64,000 bases of DNA from positions 1-64,000 of the forward strand of contig NZ_AXAY01000017.1 of the NCBI RefSeq assembly GCF_000473045.1, given 5' to 3'. The notes beneath the pieces are model-generated. The model was not told where the DNA came from, ran no database searches, and saw nothing but the letters and a program-made list of their open reading frames with translations. A program made the position numbers and the translations under genes. This stretch comes from Bradyrhizobium sp. WSM3983. GTDB taxonomy: Bacteria; Pseudomonadota; Alphaproteobacteria; Rhizobiales; Xanthobacteraceae. This document shows, piece by piece, positions 9,118 through 17,374 of the stretch (position 1 is its first letter; the number at the start of each line of letters is the position of its first letter).

Positions 9118-9313
9118 AGTTACTTGAGCTTCCGGAAACCGCGAGCTGGTAAGCCGTCTTCGTTTCGTCCGGGACTTAGCGGGCTGGCCAGTTCGCGGCG
9201 GTGATGGAGGTCCCCTCAACCGCTCGATATGGCTGCCGCTGTGGGTCCGAGCGGGAGCGGTCTCAATAGCGAGAGTTTGCTACTTGAGAGGAGCCGCGGT
9301 TGCTCACACGATC

Positions 9314-10222
9314 TCAAGCGGCTTCGAGGAGGGCGGCCTTTTTGCAAAGACGGACGAGCCACCGGCAAAAGGCCCGAGAGATTTCAGAATTGTCACTGCG
9401 GTCCACCGCATAGGCGCGATATTGCATGCCGCTGCCGGTCCGTGATCCCGGCACGACGTGCAGAGCGCCTCCGCGCACCAAATCGCTGACAACAATTTCG
9501 GGTGCCACCAGAAGGCATTTTCCCGTCATGACCGCCGGTAGAGCAAGGTAATTGTGATCGTATCGCGCGCCCGACTTGATGTCGGCAAAGGTCAGGCTCA
9601 TCGCGCGCAGCCAGGTGGGCAGTATGTCGGGCCGGGATGTGATGTTCAGAATTGGCATAGAGCGAACGATCGAGAGGTTCTTGCCATTCACGTGATTTGG
9701 CGAGCCTACACAGACGAGTTGCTCGTTGTAGACCTCCCAATCGTCGGCCGGTTCGATCATCGAAAGATCGCGAGTAATCAACACGTCGTAGTCGTCCGAC
9801 GATGTCGGCTGAGACAGTGAACTCGTGACATCCACGATGACGCCACCCATCTCGGCGGAAAATGCCTGGAGATTCGGAATCAGAAGGGAGTAGGCGAACG
9901 TCGAAAGCGACGTCCGCACCACAATCCGGTTGGCGCTTGGGCGAGTCCGCCGGCGCATCCTTTTTGCGGTGAAGCACACTGTGTCCAATGGTTCGGCGAC
10001 CGTGTTCGCAAAAAGCCTTCCGAATTCCGTCAATTCGCTTCGTTTCCCGCGTCGCGCGATGAGGTCGGTCCCCAGATACTCCTGCAGCACGGCGAGATAG
10101 CGGCTGACCGAGCTCTGTGTCACTCCCAGCGCGCTGGCCGCGCGCGTGACGCTTCCTTCTCGCGCAATCGCCACGAACACCCGAATCGCGTTGATGGGCA
10201 CTTCATCGTCGTCGCTGGCCAT
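9314..10222 (-). CDS. palR: LysR-type regulator of the phosphonoalanine locus (PalR-like)
   Basis: 302 residues. The N-terminal winged helix (INAIRVFVAIAREGSVTRAA then SALGVTQSSVSRYLAVLQEY) lies at residues 8-55 and is followed by a substrate-binding domain of usual length. It is the last gene of a minus-strand group whose other members are a phosphonopyruvate hydrolase and an aminotransferase, the same set as palR, palA and palB known from Variovorax phosphonoalanine degradation. An ATTATTCGATG motif lies 75 bases upstream of its start and recurs at the same distance before two decayed copies, as expected for an autoregulatory LysR box. The likely effector is phosphonoalanine or phosphonopyruvate; this is inferred from context. 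Partial copies are at 12860-13025, 22180-22477 and 43700-43955. Confidence 0.8.
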   Translation of the reverse strand: MASDDDEVPINAIRVFVAIAREGSVTRAASALGVTQSSVSRYLAVLQEYLGTDLIARRGKRSELTEFGRLFANTVAEPLDTVCFTAKRMRRRTRPSANRIVVRTSLSTFAYSLLIPNLQAFSAEMGGVIVDVTSSLSQPTSSDDYDVLITRDLSMIEPADDWEVYNEQLVCVGSPNHVNGKNLSIVRSMPILNITSRPDILPTWLRAMSLTFADIKSGARYDHNYLALPAVMTGKCLLVAPEIVVSDLVRGGALHVVPGSRTGSGMQYRAYAVDRSDNSEISRAFCRWLVRLCKKAALLEAA

Positions 10223-10578
10223 CTTCTATTCCGGCGGGTCCTGGGATGTCCGCTCATTTCGCGGTGGTGCATTATCAACCGAAGATATTCCATCACATTA
10301 TTCGATGCTTATCGCTTATTTGATGTTTACAGCCGGATTGCTGCTTGTCGATGATGGTTCGCGCATAAAACCTGCGCGCTTGAAATAGGCACGACCCGTA
10401 CCGCAGGCCCATCACGTCAATCGATCTTCCCCCGGAGCCGCATCTTAAGCGCCCCGTGAGAATGGTCGTCGATGCCTGTCCTCGCAATCGACCTGCAGCA
10501 TCGGCCTCGTGATCGTCTGACAGGCGCTGAGACGCCACTTACTGCATTGAAATCTTGATGGCGGGGAGAATGCTGCGT
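10223..10578. other. Intergenic region between palR-like and palA-like genes
   Basis: About 355 bases without a gene. It holds the ATTATTCGATG site at 10297-10307. The stretch from 10315 to 10390 is partly repeated near 22563-22620 in the decayed second locus (shared GCCGGATTGCTGCTT), showing the two loci were duplicated with their spacer. Confidence 0.6.
10297..10307. promoter_or_regulatory. ATTATTCGATG site upstream of palR-like gene
   Basis: The 11-mer lies 75 bases before the LysR start. Matching sites occur at 22552, 23975 and 32760 and a variant at 44024. Distance and recurrence suggest a LysR-family operator; this is not proven by sequence alone. Confidence 0.5.
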
Positions 10579-11451
10579 TCAGCGGAGGAACCGAGCTTCA
10601 GCGGCCTTAACCTCGTCCATCTTCTGAAGTCTGAAAATTTCCTCCACCGGCAGAATGTCTTTGTGAACGTTCTGGACGCCACCGTCGGCGATAATTCGGC
10701 GGAAGGTCTCCTGCATGGCAGTTGCGGCAGCGCGGATGCCATAGTTGCCGTAGATCATCATGCGTATGTTGCGGAGCGCCTTGACGCGCTCGGCGTCGAG
10801 ATCCGGGTAGGCGTTCGGCACAATGACCAGCGGCACGGCTCCGGCCCAGGCCCGCGAAAAACTTTCGATCTCGGAAGGATCCTTCTTTTTCGAATGGATC
10901 AGGATCATGTCGGCGCCGGCCTTTACATAAGCTTTCGCGCGATCGAGGGATTCCGCTTCGCCAAGGCCTGCGATCAGGGCTTCGGTGCGCGCGATGACCA
11001 GAAAATTTGGGTCTCGTCTCGTCGAAACCGCAGCCTCGATCTTGCCCTGAAACTCTTCAACGCGCAGCAGTTCCTGGCGGCCGCCGGCAACAAGGCTTGT
11101 CACTTTCGGAAAGGTCTTGTCCTCGATGACAACGGCGCTGGCGCCGGCCCGCTCGTATTCGCCGATGGCATGAATGACATTGACCGCATTACCGTAGCCC
11201 GTATCGATGTCGGCCACGATCGGAAGGGTCGTGCGTCCGGCGATCGCCCACAGCATGTCAAGATGCTGGGTCATCGAGATCAGGCTCATGTCCGGCAGGC
11301 CATAAAGCGCCGACAGTTCGAAACCGGAAGCCCACACGCCATCAAATCCGGCTTGTTCTGCGAGGATCGCCGAAAACGGGCTATGAGCGGCCATGATGTG
11401 GACAAGGCCGGTCTCGGTCATGCGGGAGCGGAGGCGTTTGGCGGGGGACAT
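10579..11451 (-). CDS. palA: Phosphonopyruvate hydrolase (PEP mutase/isocitrate lyase superfamily)
   Basis: 290 residues. Predicted to cleave the C-P bond of phosphonopyruvate to pyruvate and phosphate. The superfamily's active-site residues are visible: D54 (GLPD), D81 and D83 (ADIDTGYGN), E110-D111-K112 and K116 (EDKTFPK). Position 118 is threonine (EDKTFPKVTS) where PEP mutases carry asparagine (EDKxFPKxNS). Thr at this place, with GRQEL..EEFQGKI following, is the pattern of the Variovorax hydrolase and separates it from the mutase. The segment VPLVIVPNAYP also fits the hydrolase rather than the mutase's VPTKYY. It sits 12 bases downstream of the aminotransferase that would supply phosphonopyruvate. 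A broken second copy is at 22808-23280. A mutase or carboxy-phosphonate role is less likely. Confidence 0.82.
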   Translation of the reverse strand: MSPAKRLRSRMTETGLVHIMAAHSPFSAILAEQAGFDGVWASGFELSALYGLPDMSLISMTQHLDMLWAIAGRTTLPIVADIDTGYGNAVNVIHAIGEYERAGASAVVIEDKTFPKVTSLVAGGRQELLRVEEFQGKIEAAVSTRRDPNFLVIARTEALIAGLGEAESLDRAKAYVKAGADMILIHSKKKDPSEIESFSRAWAGAVPLVIVPNAYPDLDAERVKALRNIRMMIYGNYGIRAAATAMQETFRRIIADGGVQNVHKDILPVEEIFRLQKMDEVKAAEARFLR

Positions 11452-11463
11452 CGGAGAGACCTT

Positions 11464-12663
11464 TCAGGACAGAGCCGCGCAGGCTGCGATGATGCGATCG
11501 CACCCGCGAGTGAGGTCCTCGAGCGAGGAGGCATAGGAAATGCGGATAAAGGGTGAGGCCATAAAGCCGCTGCCGGGCACGACGGCCACGGCGAAAGCGT
11601 CGAGCAGATACATGGCGAAATCGGTGTCGGTTTCGATCACCTTGCCATCTGGCGTGCGTCTGCCGATCACACCCGCGCAGGAGGGGAAAACGTAGAAGGC
11701 TCCGTCCGGCACCCGGCACGAAAGCCCTTCCGCCTGGTTCAGCTTGGTGACGACGACATCGCGGCGCTCGAGAAATGCGCTCGAGAATTCCTTGATATGA
11801 CTCCTGCCGCCGGACAACGCCTCGATGGCGGCATATTGCGAAATCGAGCTGGTGTGCGAGGAGGTCTGGCCTTGGACGAGGTTCATGGCCTTGATAAGTG
11901 ACGAAGGTCCCGCGCCGTAACCGACACGCCAGCCGGTCATGGCGTCGGCCTTGGACACTCCGTTGACCGTCAGTGTGCGCTCATAGAGATCCGGCGCGAC
12001 CGCGGCCATGGTCGCGAAGGCCGCGTTGTAGGTGAGCTTCTCATAGATGTCGTCGGACAATACATGGACATGGGGATGCCGGCGCAGCACCGCGGCGAGT
12101 GCAACCAACTCGCCTTGGGTGTAGACCGCACCCGTCGGATTACATGGCGAATTCAGCATCAGCCATTTGGTGTGCGGCGTGATTGCTGCCTCCAACGCCT
12201 CGGGACGCAGCTTGAATCCATGGAATTCATCGCAAGGGACGAGAACCGGCTTCCCACCAGCGAGTGCCACCATATCGGGATAGGAGACCCAGCAAGGCGT
12301 CGGGATCACCACCTCCTCACCCGGATCGAGGCTGGCGAAGAGCGCGTTGAAGACAACTTGCTTGGCACCACAACCCACGGTGATCTGGTCGATACCGTAA
12401 TCGAGCCCGTGATCGCGACTGAGGCTCTTGCAGATCACCTCGCGCAGCGGCTTGATCCCGGCGACGGGCGTATATTTCGTCCGCCCGTAGAGGATCGCCC
12501 GAATGCCGGCTTCGCGGATCGTGGAGGGCGTGTCGAAATCCGGTTCGCCCTGACTGAGCGTGATGACATCGACGCCCTGATCACGCAATTCGGCGGCGCG
12601 AGCCGTCATGGCCTTGGTTTCAGAGGCGCGGACGACTTTGAGCCGTGCTGCAATGAGAGACAA
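11464..12663 (-). CDS. palB: Class I aminotransferase, probable phosphonoalanine transaminase
   Basis: 399 residues of the aspartate-aminotransferase fold. PLP-binding features: NSPCNPTGAVY near residue 171 (Asn175), D204 in SDDIYEKL, and the Schiff-base lysine K238 in NGVSKADAMTGWRVGYG. Length and motif spacing are normal for subgroup I-gamma enzymes. It is the first gene of the minus-strand group aminotransferase, phosphonopyruvate hydrolase, LysR regulator, so the inferred reaction is phosphonoalanine plus a keto acid to phosphonopyruvate plus an amino acid. An aspartate or aromatic aminotransferase could look the same; the assignment depends on the neighbours. Fragments of related copies survive at 23283-23937 and 32260-32420. 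Confidence 0.75.
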   Translation of the reverse strand: MSLIAARLKVVRASETKAMTARAAELRDQGVDVITLSQGEPDFDTPSTIREAGIRAILYGRTKYTPVAGIKPLREVICKSLSRDHGLDYGIDQITVGCGAKQVVFNALFASLDPGEEVVIPTPCWVSYPDMVALAGGKPVLVPCDEFHGFKLRPEALEAAITPHTKWLMLNSPCNPTGAVYTQGELVALAAVLRRHPHVHVLSDDIYEKLTYNAAFATMAAVAPDLYERTLTVNGVSKADAMTGWRVGYGAGPSSLIKAMNLVQGQTSSHTSSISQYAAIEALSGGRSHIKEFSSAFLERRDVVVTKLNQAEGLSCRVPDGAFYVFPSCAGVIGRRTPDGKVIETDTDFAMYLLDAFAVAVVPGSGFMASPFIRISYASSLEDLTRGCDRIIAACAALS

Positions 12664-12859
12664 AATAGAAGGCCTGCGAACTCAAAAGGGAAATTGCCAA
12701 AGCCTTCTACCTGCTCTCAAACGATCTAACCAATCTTGTCATCGCATTTTTGAGCGAAATGATCGAAAATCGCGATAATTTCATTGCATCCGGATACGGC
12801 TGCAGACGCGCGCCATCCAGCAACAGAGAGTCGGGCGAGATAAGTATTGCCGCTGCGAT
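12664..12859. promoter_or_regulatory. Upstream region of the pal-like operon
   Basis: Contains TCATCGCAT at about 12737, followed by ATGATCGAAAATCGCGATAA. The same TCATCGCAT followed within 40 bases by an ATTATTCGATG-type element occurs upstream of the decayed aminotransferase copies at 23947 and 32731, so this is probably the conserved operon promoter or operator. Confidence 0.4.
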
Positions 12860-13025
12860 CGATCGCAAAGGCGGTACTGCATACCGCTTGGCACCTCCTA
12901 TCTCTGGCAGCATGGCGAGGCCGCGGCGGGGAGGAGGTAGGAGACAAAGATTTCGCAGGAGGCCAGCAGGCATTTGCGGGTCGTGACGACCGGAAACGCG
13001 AGCTGCTCGTGGTTGTAGCGTGTCC
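12860..13025 (-). pseudogene. LysR regulator remnant (C-terminal part)
   Basis: The plus-strand text GCATACCGCTTGGCACC then CCAGCAGGCATTTGCGGGTC and CGAGCTGCTCGTGGTTGTAG aligns with the 3' part of the intact LysR gene at about 9410-9570 (GCATGCCGCTGCCGGTCC; CCAGAAGGCATTTTCCCGTC; GCAAGGTAATTGTGATCGTA). Insertions and substitutions have destroyed the frame. Confidence 0.6.
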
Positions 13026-13135
13026 GTGTTGAATTCGTCCGCCAGCGCGGTGCCGGTCATTAACGCCAGGGCACAGGTAGCAGCGCCCAGCGCCGTGGTG
13101 TCCTGAAAATGCAATTCATCGCTAGCATTACCTTG
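13026..13135 (-). pseudogene. Signal-peptide scrap of an exported protein
   Basis: On the minus strand a short frame reads DTTALGAATCALALMTGTAL then ADEFNTD, a good signal peptide with an ALA cleavage motif. It runs straight into the LysR remnant, so only the leader of some periplasmic protein remains. The parent gene is unknown. Confidence 0.35.
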
Positions 13136-13599
13136 CGTGGCATGGAGATGCCGCGTCCCGCAGCAGACAATTGCGACAACCAGGGAAGCTGCACCTGTTG
13201 ACCCGCAGCGAGCTAAAAGGCGGGCCAATCGGCTTATGCTTTGGAACATGAGAGTGCATTGGTTAGGCAGGTGGTCCGAGCGAACGCGCGGCACGTGCTT
13301 GCTGTCCGAAGCAACCGGGCACTTGTTTACTGTCGGCTCATGTTGCGAACTCAACGTCGCTCTCTAGGACAACCGCTGCATATTCTATTGTCTTAAAGCC
13401 AAATCGACCTACGGCGGGACTGTCGGCAAATTCATGACGTGAGGGATGCCTGAACACGCGCAGGCGGATCCGTATTTTCCCCAAGATCACCGCGCGATGC
13501 GGCGATCCGCGCCATGCTTTTTTCAGATCCTCTCAAAAGCCGGTCTCAAGTCAGCACCTATCACTCGTCGGCGTGGCGATCGGGGTTGCGATGTACACT
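13136..13599. other. No gene recognised
   Basis: About 460 bases with short discordant frames on both strands and no motif, RNA or repeat that I can support. Confidence 0.5.
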
Positions 13600-13919
13600 T
13601 GCCCGCCGCTCGATGACATCATAGGCGACCTGAAAATGAGCGACGGCCTCGCGCCTTGTGGCGGACGTCACTTTTTCCGATACGACGTCCTTGAACATGG
13701 CGTTGTCGAGCATCGCCACCGCCAGCCAACTTCCTCAGTTTCGCGTTCTCATACTCCAGCGCCTTCTTGGGATCGGACACTTCCAGCCCGCCTATTTTGG
13801 CGTTCCATTTGTAGAAGGTCGTGCTGCTGATCCGACTTTGCGGCCCGCGTTGGCCCGTCTTCGCCCGGCTTCCAGCTCCCGTAAGGTCCCGATTCTTCCG
13901 TGAACCGGCTCGGCGTCAT
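13600..13919 (-). mobile_element. IS3-family orfA remnant
   Basis: Minus-strand translation begins MTPSRFTEES, then after frame breaks gives ISSTTFYKWNAKIGGLEVSD and ALEYENAKLRKL, then AVAMLDNAMFKDVV. This is the helix-turn-helix and coiled coil of an IS3-type OrfA, interrupted by several indels. Only the first part of the element survives. Confidence 0.7.
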
Positions 13920-13930
13920 GTCCACCCTCC

Positions 13931-14175
13931 GAGGTGATGCACCCTACCAATTCTTAGAGGAGATCGCGGGGCTCAATTTAGTTAGAAGCTCCTTGAGGCT
14001 GATATCCATTGGAATGGCCTCGTCTTCGAAGCTGGCAGGAGGGGGGCTATGCCAAGAGATAACCGCTTTGCCGACCGGAGGACGTTGTCAGTTTTGCTGG
14101 ATCGGACTTTGCTGGGCTCTGTCTGCCGTAACCACAGCAATCCTTTTCGCTTGGCTGCTATACTAGAGCTGTTAC
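13931..14175 (+). repeat. Inverted partial duplicate of the membrane-protein 5' end
   Basis: About 240 bases are an imperfect inverted copy of 21784-22024. It includes the ribosome site (AGGAGGGG) and first 40 codons of the large membrane-protein gene (MPRDNRFADRRTLSVLLDRT against MPRDNHFANGMTLSVLLERT, then SAVTTAILFAWLLY after a frameshift). A TAG ends it. It shows that a block containing this gene start was copied in inverse orientation next to the pal-like locus. Confidence 0.8.
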
Positions 14176-14469
14176 CTGCCATATCCATACGAACGATATT
14201 GGTAGCGCTCACAGATATCTTCGACGGTTATGCCCGGCAGGCCAAGTGATTTTCCTGGCCTGCTACTAGTCTTGCGCTATTGATGACTGCATTAGCTTGG
14301 TTCTCAAAGCTCCTTCTTTCCAATGTTGGAACGACCCTCCTCACGTGCGGTATCTTGCGGGTTACTTTACGCACTTGCATCGTGGGCGCGCACCCGCGGC
14401 AAGAACATCCAATCCGCGGAGGAAGCAGGCAGACCTGATCCCGGCCTCTCGCCGGTCTTGAATGCGGGA

Positions 14470-14670
14470 TCAGCGGAGATCGGTATGGACATCGAAGAAA
14501 TTTCGGAAACGGATCCCAGATCGGTGCTCAATCCATTCACTCAGCCTTCATGACCACGTCACCGGATGGCGATCCCACCATTATTGAAGCGGCAAAGCGG
14601 GATCCGCATTCGCGATGCTGATGGTCAGGAATATACTGACGTTTTGGCTGATCTTGATGTCAACGTTTTC
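14470..14670 (+). pseudogene. Class III aminotransferase N-terminal remnant
   Basis: Two frames together read MDIEEISETDPRSVLNPFTQ followed by PPLLKRQSGIRIRDADGQEY and TDVLADLDVN. This matches the start of class III (omega-amino acid) aminotransferases (..HPFTQ.. then ..G.Y..D.DGREYLDGLAGLWVVN). A stop and frameshift separate the halves and the catalytic part is absent. Confidence 0.5.
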
Positions 14671-14933
14671 AAAGGAACCCCGATTTTTGCAAAGCTTCGA
14701 AAGCTTTCGTGCGGATGTCGAGAGCATGTTCGATATATTGGAGCGGACGCTAAGCAACCTCTTCGGGCTTCTGCAACACAATGGAGGACGACTCTCAACG
14801 CGTGCCTGCGACAACGAATTGTCCGAACTTCCCCAGATGAAGTCACGCAAAGTAACTTCCACCTTGTCCACCACGGTCAACTACTATCGCTGGTAATTGC
14901 TCTAGATGACAGAAACATGCCACACGTTGATTG
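14671..14933. other. No gene recognised
   Basis: Short frames only; probably decayed DNA preceding the methyltransferase. Confidence 0.5.
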
Positions 14934-15608
14934 ATGAGCCGCTTCAGTCTCTCAGCTTTGGCAGGAACCCCCGTGGTGCAACCCCTCCCCGATATCTTGC
15001 CAGCATATCCCTCTGCAGGATTTCTCCAGCGGATCAAAATCCGGCATCGGCCAGACGTCTGCCCGCCTTGGCCGCTCTTTGAACACATACCTCAAGGCGC
15101 CTCTGTCCTTGATATTGGCTGCGGAGTCGGATGGCATCTGGTCACGCTCGCAGCGCTCGGTCGGATCTCGAGCGGCTACGGAGCCGATGTCAGTTCGAAA
15201 GCTGTTGGGCAAGCCGCGCTAGCGGCGAAAAATTATCCGCTGTCTGACCTGACATTTCAGGTCATTGACTCGATCGACGATGTTCCCCAAGAGCAGTTCG
15301 ATGTGGTGATGATGATCGATGTCATGCACCATGTTCCGCTCGAATACCGCAATGCCACTTTCGTAGGATGCATCAAGAGAACCAAGCCGCGCGGCTTTTT
15401 CATTTACAAGGACATGGCGGACGAGCCGTTCTTAAGTGCCTTTCTCAACCGGTTGCATGACTTAGTCAGCGCAAGGGAAATGATCCGTTATCTGCCTCTT
15501 GAAGCCGCGCTGGAATGGGCCGCAAACTTTGATCTGCAATTGATCCTTCGTTCCCATTACACAAAATTGTTTTATGGGCACGAGCTTTTGGTATTCCGGA
15601 AACCCTAG
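14934..15608 (+). CDS. Class I SAM-dependent methyltransferase
   Basis: 224 residues from the ATG (an in-frame TTG lies directly before it; the ribosome site is weak either way). The Rossmann motif I VLDIGCGVGWHL is at about residue 58, followed by an acidic residue ending beta-2 (YGADVSSKAV) and the post-motif VMMIDVMHHVPLEYR typical of small-molecule methyltransferases of the UbiE/Methyltransf_25 type. The C-terminal half (FFIYKDMADEPF...) is intact. It stands alone between pseudogene fragments, with nearest intact neighbour the HAD/UbiA pair on the other strand. Substrate unknown; modification of a small hydroxylated or carboxylated metabolite is likely. Confidence 0.8.
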   Translation: MSRFSLSALAGTPVVQPLPDILPAYPSAGFLQRIKIRHRPDVCPPWPLFEHIPQGASVLDIGCGVGWHLVTLAALGRISSGYGADVSSKAVGQAALAAKNYPLSDLTFQVIDSIDDVPQEQFDVVMMIDVMHHVPLEYRNATFVGCIKRTKPRGFFIYKDMADEPFLSAFLNRLHDLVSAREMIRYLPLEAALEWAANFDLQLILRSHYTKLFYGHELLVFRKP

Positions 15609-15825
15609 AACGTCTCAAGCGCAGCCACGGTCCGGGCAGCTGCGTAGGCGCGCGAAGATGTGGCACCGCCGTTGTTAAATGGGTTTGCCAAGATAGAGCG
15701 AAAACAACCGTGCCTCTGCAAGCGTTTCCGTAAACCCGTGGCTATTTGTATCAGCCCGCTCTGATTGATCTGGGGGCCGGCAAACTGGACCATTTGGGTT
15801 AGAGTTTTCGTTTCCGAAACCCCTC

Positions 15826-16490
15826 GGCTGGGAAGAGCGAAGGACGATAAAGGCCTCAAAATTTTCCGACGCCCAGAAGGCTTTCATGCTGAAGCAGGGC
15901 AACGATGGGGTCCCGGTTGCGGAGATCTGCTGCAAAGTCGGGATCAGCCAAGCGGCGCATTTCAACAGGAAGAAAAAGTATGGCGGATTGCTGCCGACAG
16001 AGATCCGATGGTTGAAGCAGCTCAAGGAGGAGATAGCAAGCTGAAGAAGCTGGTGGCTGACGTGTAGCTCGACAAGGAGGTACTGCAGCACGTGTCCGCC
16101 GAAAGCTATCAGGCCTAGCCGGAAGCGCCAACTGGTCAACGAGGTCGGCAATAAATGGCAGGTCTCGATCTGTAGGGCCCTGCGCGGCTCTCGAGTTCAG
16201 GTCGACCTACCGTTACAAGTCTCGTCGCTCTGGCCAGGTTGCCCTCGAACAGTGGATCAGGGAGGTCTGCCATGCGCGCGTTCGCTACGGCTACCGCCGC
16301 GTTTGCGTCCTCCTTCGTCGAAGGGTGGTAGCGCTAGGGCCAGAACAAGACACGACGTGTCTAGGGCGAGTTGGGCAAGCAATTCGCAACAAAACGCCCA
16401 AGCGCCGGGTCAAGGCCAAGCCGCGCGATGACCGGACGCCGGCCGCACGGTCAACCGAGACCTGGGGATGGACTACGTCCACGACCAGTC
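15826..16490 (+). mobile_element. IS3-family element remnant (orfA and start of orfB)
   Basis: Plus-strand pieces in shifting frames spell a typical IS3 transposase: KFSDAQKAFMLKQGNDGVPV, then AEICCKVGISQAAHFNRKKK and YGGLLPTEIRWLKQL; later VRYGYRRVCVLLRR and RNKTPKRRVKAKPRDDRTPA. Multiple stops and indels inactivate it. It lies between the methyltransferase and the HAD gene. Confidence 0.75.
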
Positions 16491-16681
16491 ATGGCCGGTT
16501 TCTATTTGAAAGCTGCAGCAATCTCCTTGTCTGGCTCGCTGAAGTCTGCGGCAACCGGCATCGCAACTGGCGCGAGTCGGATCGGCAGGGCATCGAGAGG
16601 AGGACACGAAAGCTGAGCAAGTCGACGAAGCGGCCGTGCCACCGGTGATCACATTGCGGGCGAACATCGTTCCAGATTCCG

Positions 16682-17374
16682 TCAGGGACTGAGAAGGGGA
16701 GCAAACAGTGGATCCGAGAAACTCGCAAAACTAGTCCAGCCATCGAGCGGCTTGCTTGATCGGATCAGAGCCTGCGCGCCTGCGCGTAGCGCCGCTTCGC
16801 CATCCCTTTCTTTTCGGTCGCCGATAAGTATCGTCTCGGACGGAGTAACGCCTGCCATTTCTATTAGAACCTTGAGGCCTCGCGGATTCGGTTTGAGAAT
16901 GCCGACGTTCGCGTCGCTGGCTGCGACGATAAAATCAGCCGACAGATCCATCCCCTTGAGTTTTTCAACCGCTGGATAATCAGAGAAAATCCCAATGGTC
17001 TTGCCGTGCCGCTTCAGTGCGGCAAAAAGCTCGACCACATGCGCGTAGCGAGAGGCTCGAATATGGGCGAGCGGACGCCGTTCCGTCCACTCTGCGATAA
17101 TCGCGCGTATGGTCTCCGAAGCAACTCGCGTCCGCTCAGCCGTGCGGCAGATGAGGACCTCATTGAAACACTCGACGTTCTGATCGGCCATGTTCTCGCG
17201 CAGCTCTCGATATATACGCAATACGTTCGGAGTTGTCAGGTTACACGCTAGGATTGCGTAACGGATCATTTCCACGAGCATTCGCAGCCGCATTGCTCTC
17301 CGATTATAAAGTGTGCCGTCGACGTCGAAGGCGACCAGGCGCAAGCTGTCCCACTTGATCTTCGCGTCGGTCAT
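16682..17374 (-). CDS. HAD-superfamily phosphatase (NoeH-like)
   Basis: 230 residues. The HAD motifs are complete: nucleophile and acid in FDVDGTLYN near residue 15, SDYPA for motif II, the conserved lysine in ILKPNPRG, and IGDRKERDG for motif IV. A helical cap lies between motif I and II, as in subfamily IA. It overlaps the upstream UbiA-family gene by four bases (ATGA), so the two are translationally coupled. In Azorhizobium noeC (a UbiA-family phosphoribosyl-transferring enzyme) is followed by noeH, a phosphatase, in the pathway that makes polyprenyl-phosphoarabinose for Nod-factor arabinosylation; the same order here makes a 5'-phosphoribosyl-polyprenyl phosphate phosphatase a plausible role. 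Confidence 0.75.
   Translation of the reverse strand: MTDAKIKWDSLRLVAFDVDGTLYNRRAMRLRMLVEMIRYAILACNLTTPNVLRIYRELRENMADQNVECFNEVLICRTAERTRVASETIRAIIAEWTERRPLAHIRASRYAHVVELFAALKRHGKTIGIFSDYPAVEKLKGMDLSADFIVAASDANVGILKPNPRGLKVLIEMAGVTPSETILIGDRKERDGEAALRAGAQALIRSSKPLDGWTSFASFSDPLFAPLLSP

Noticed and set aside
10555..11556. 333-codon plus-strand frame over the phosphonopyruvate hydrolase
   Set aside because: The minus-strand frame carries all superfamily motifs; this one has none.
11464..12663. Calling the aminotransferase simply aspartate aminotransferase
   Set aside because: Motifs permit it, but tight linkage with a phosphonopyruvate hydrolase and LysR regulator makes a phosphonoalanine substrate more likely.
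15661..15681. Possible sigma-54 (-24/-12) promoter, TGGCACCGCCGTTGT
   Set aside because: The -12 element lacks GC and no gene follows on that strand.
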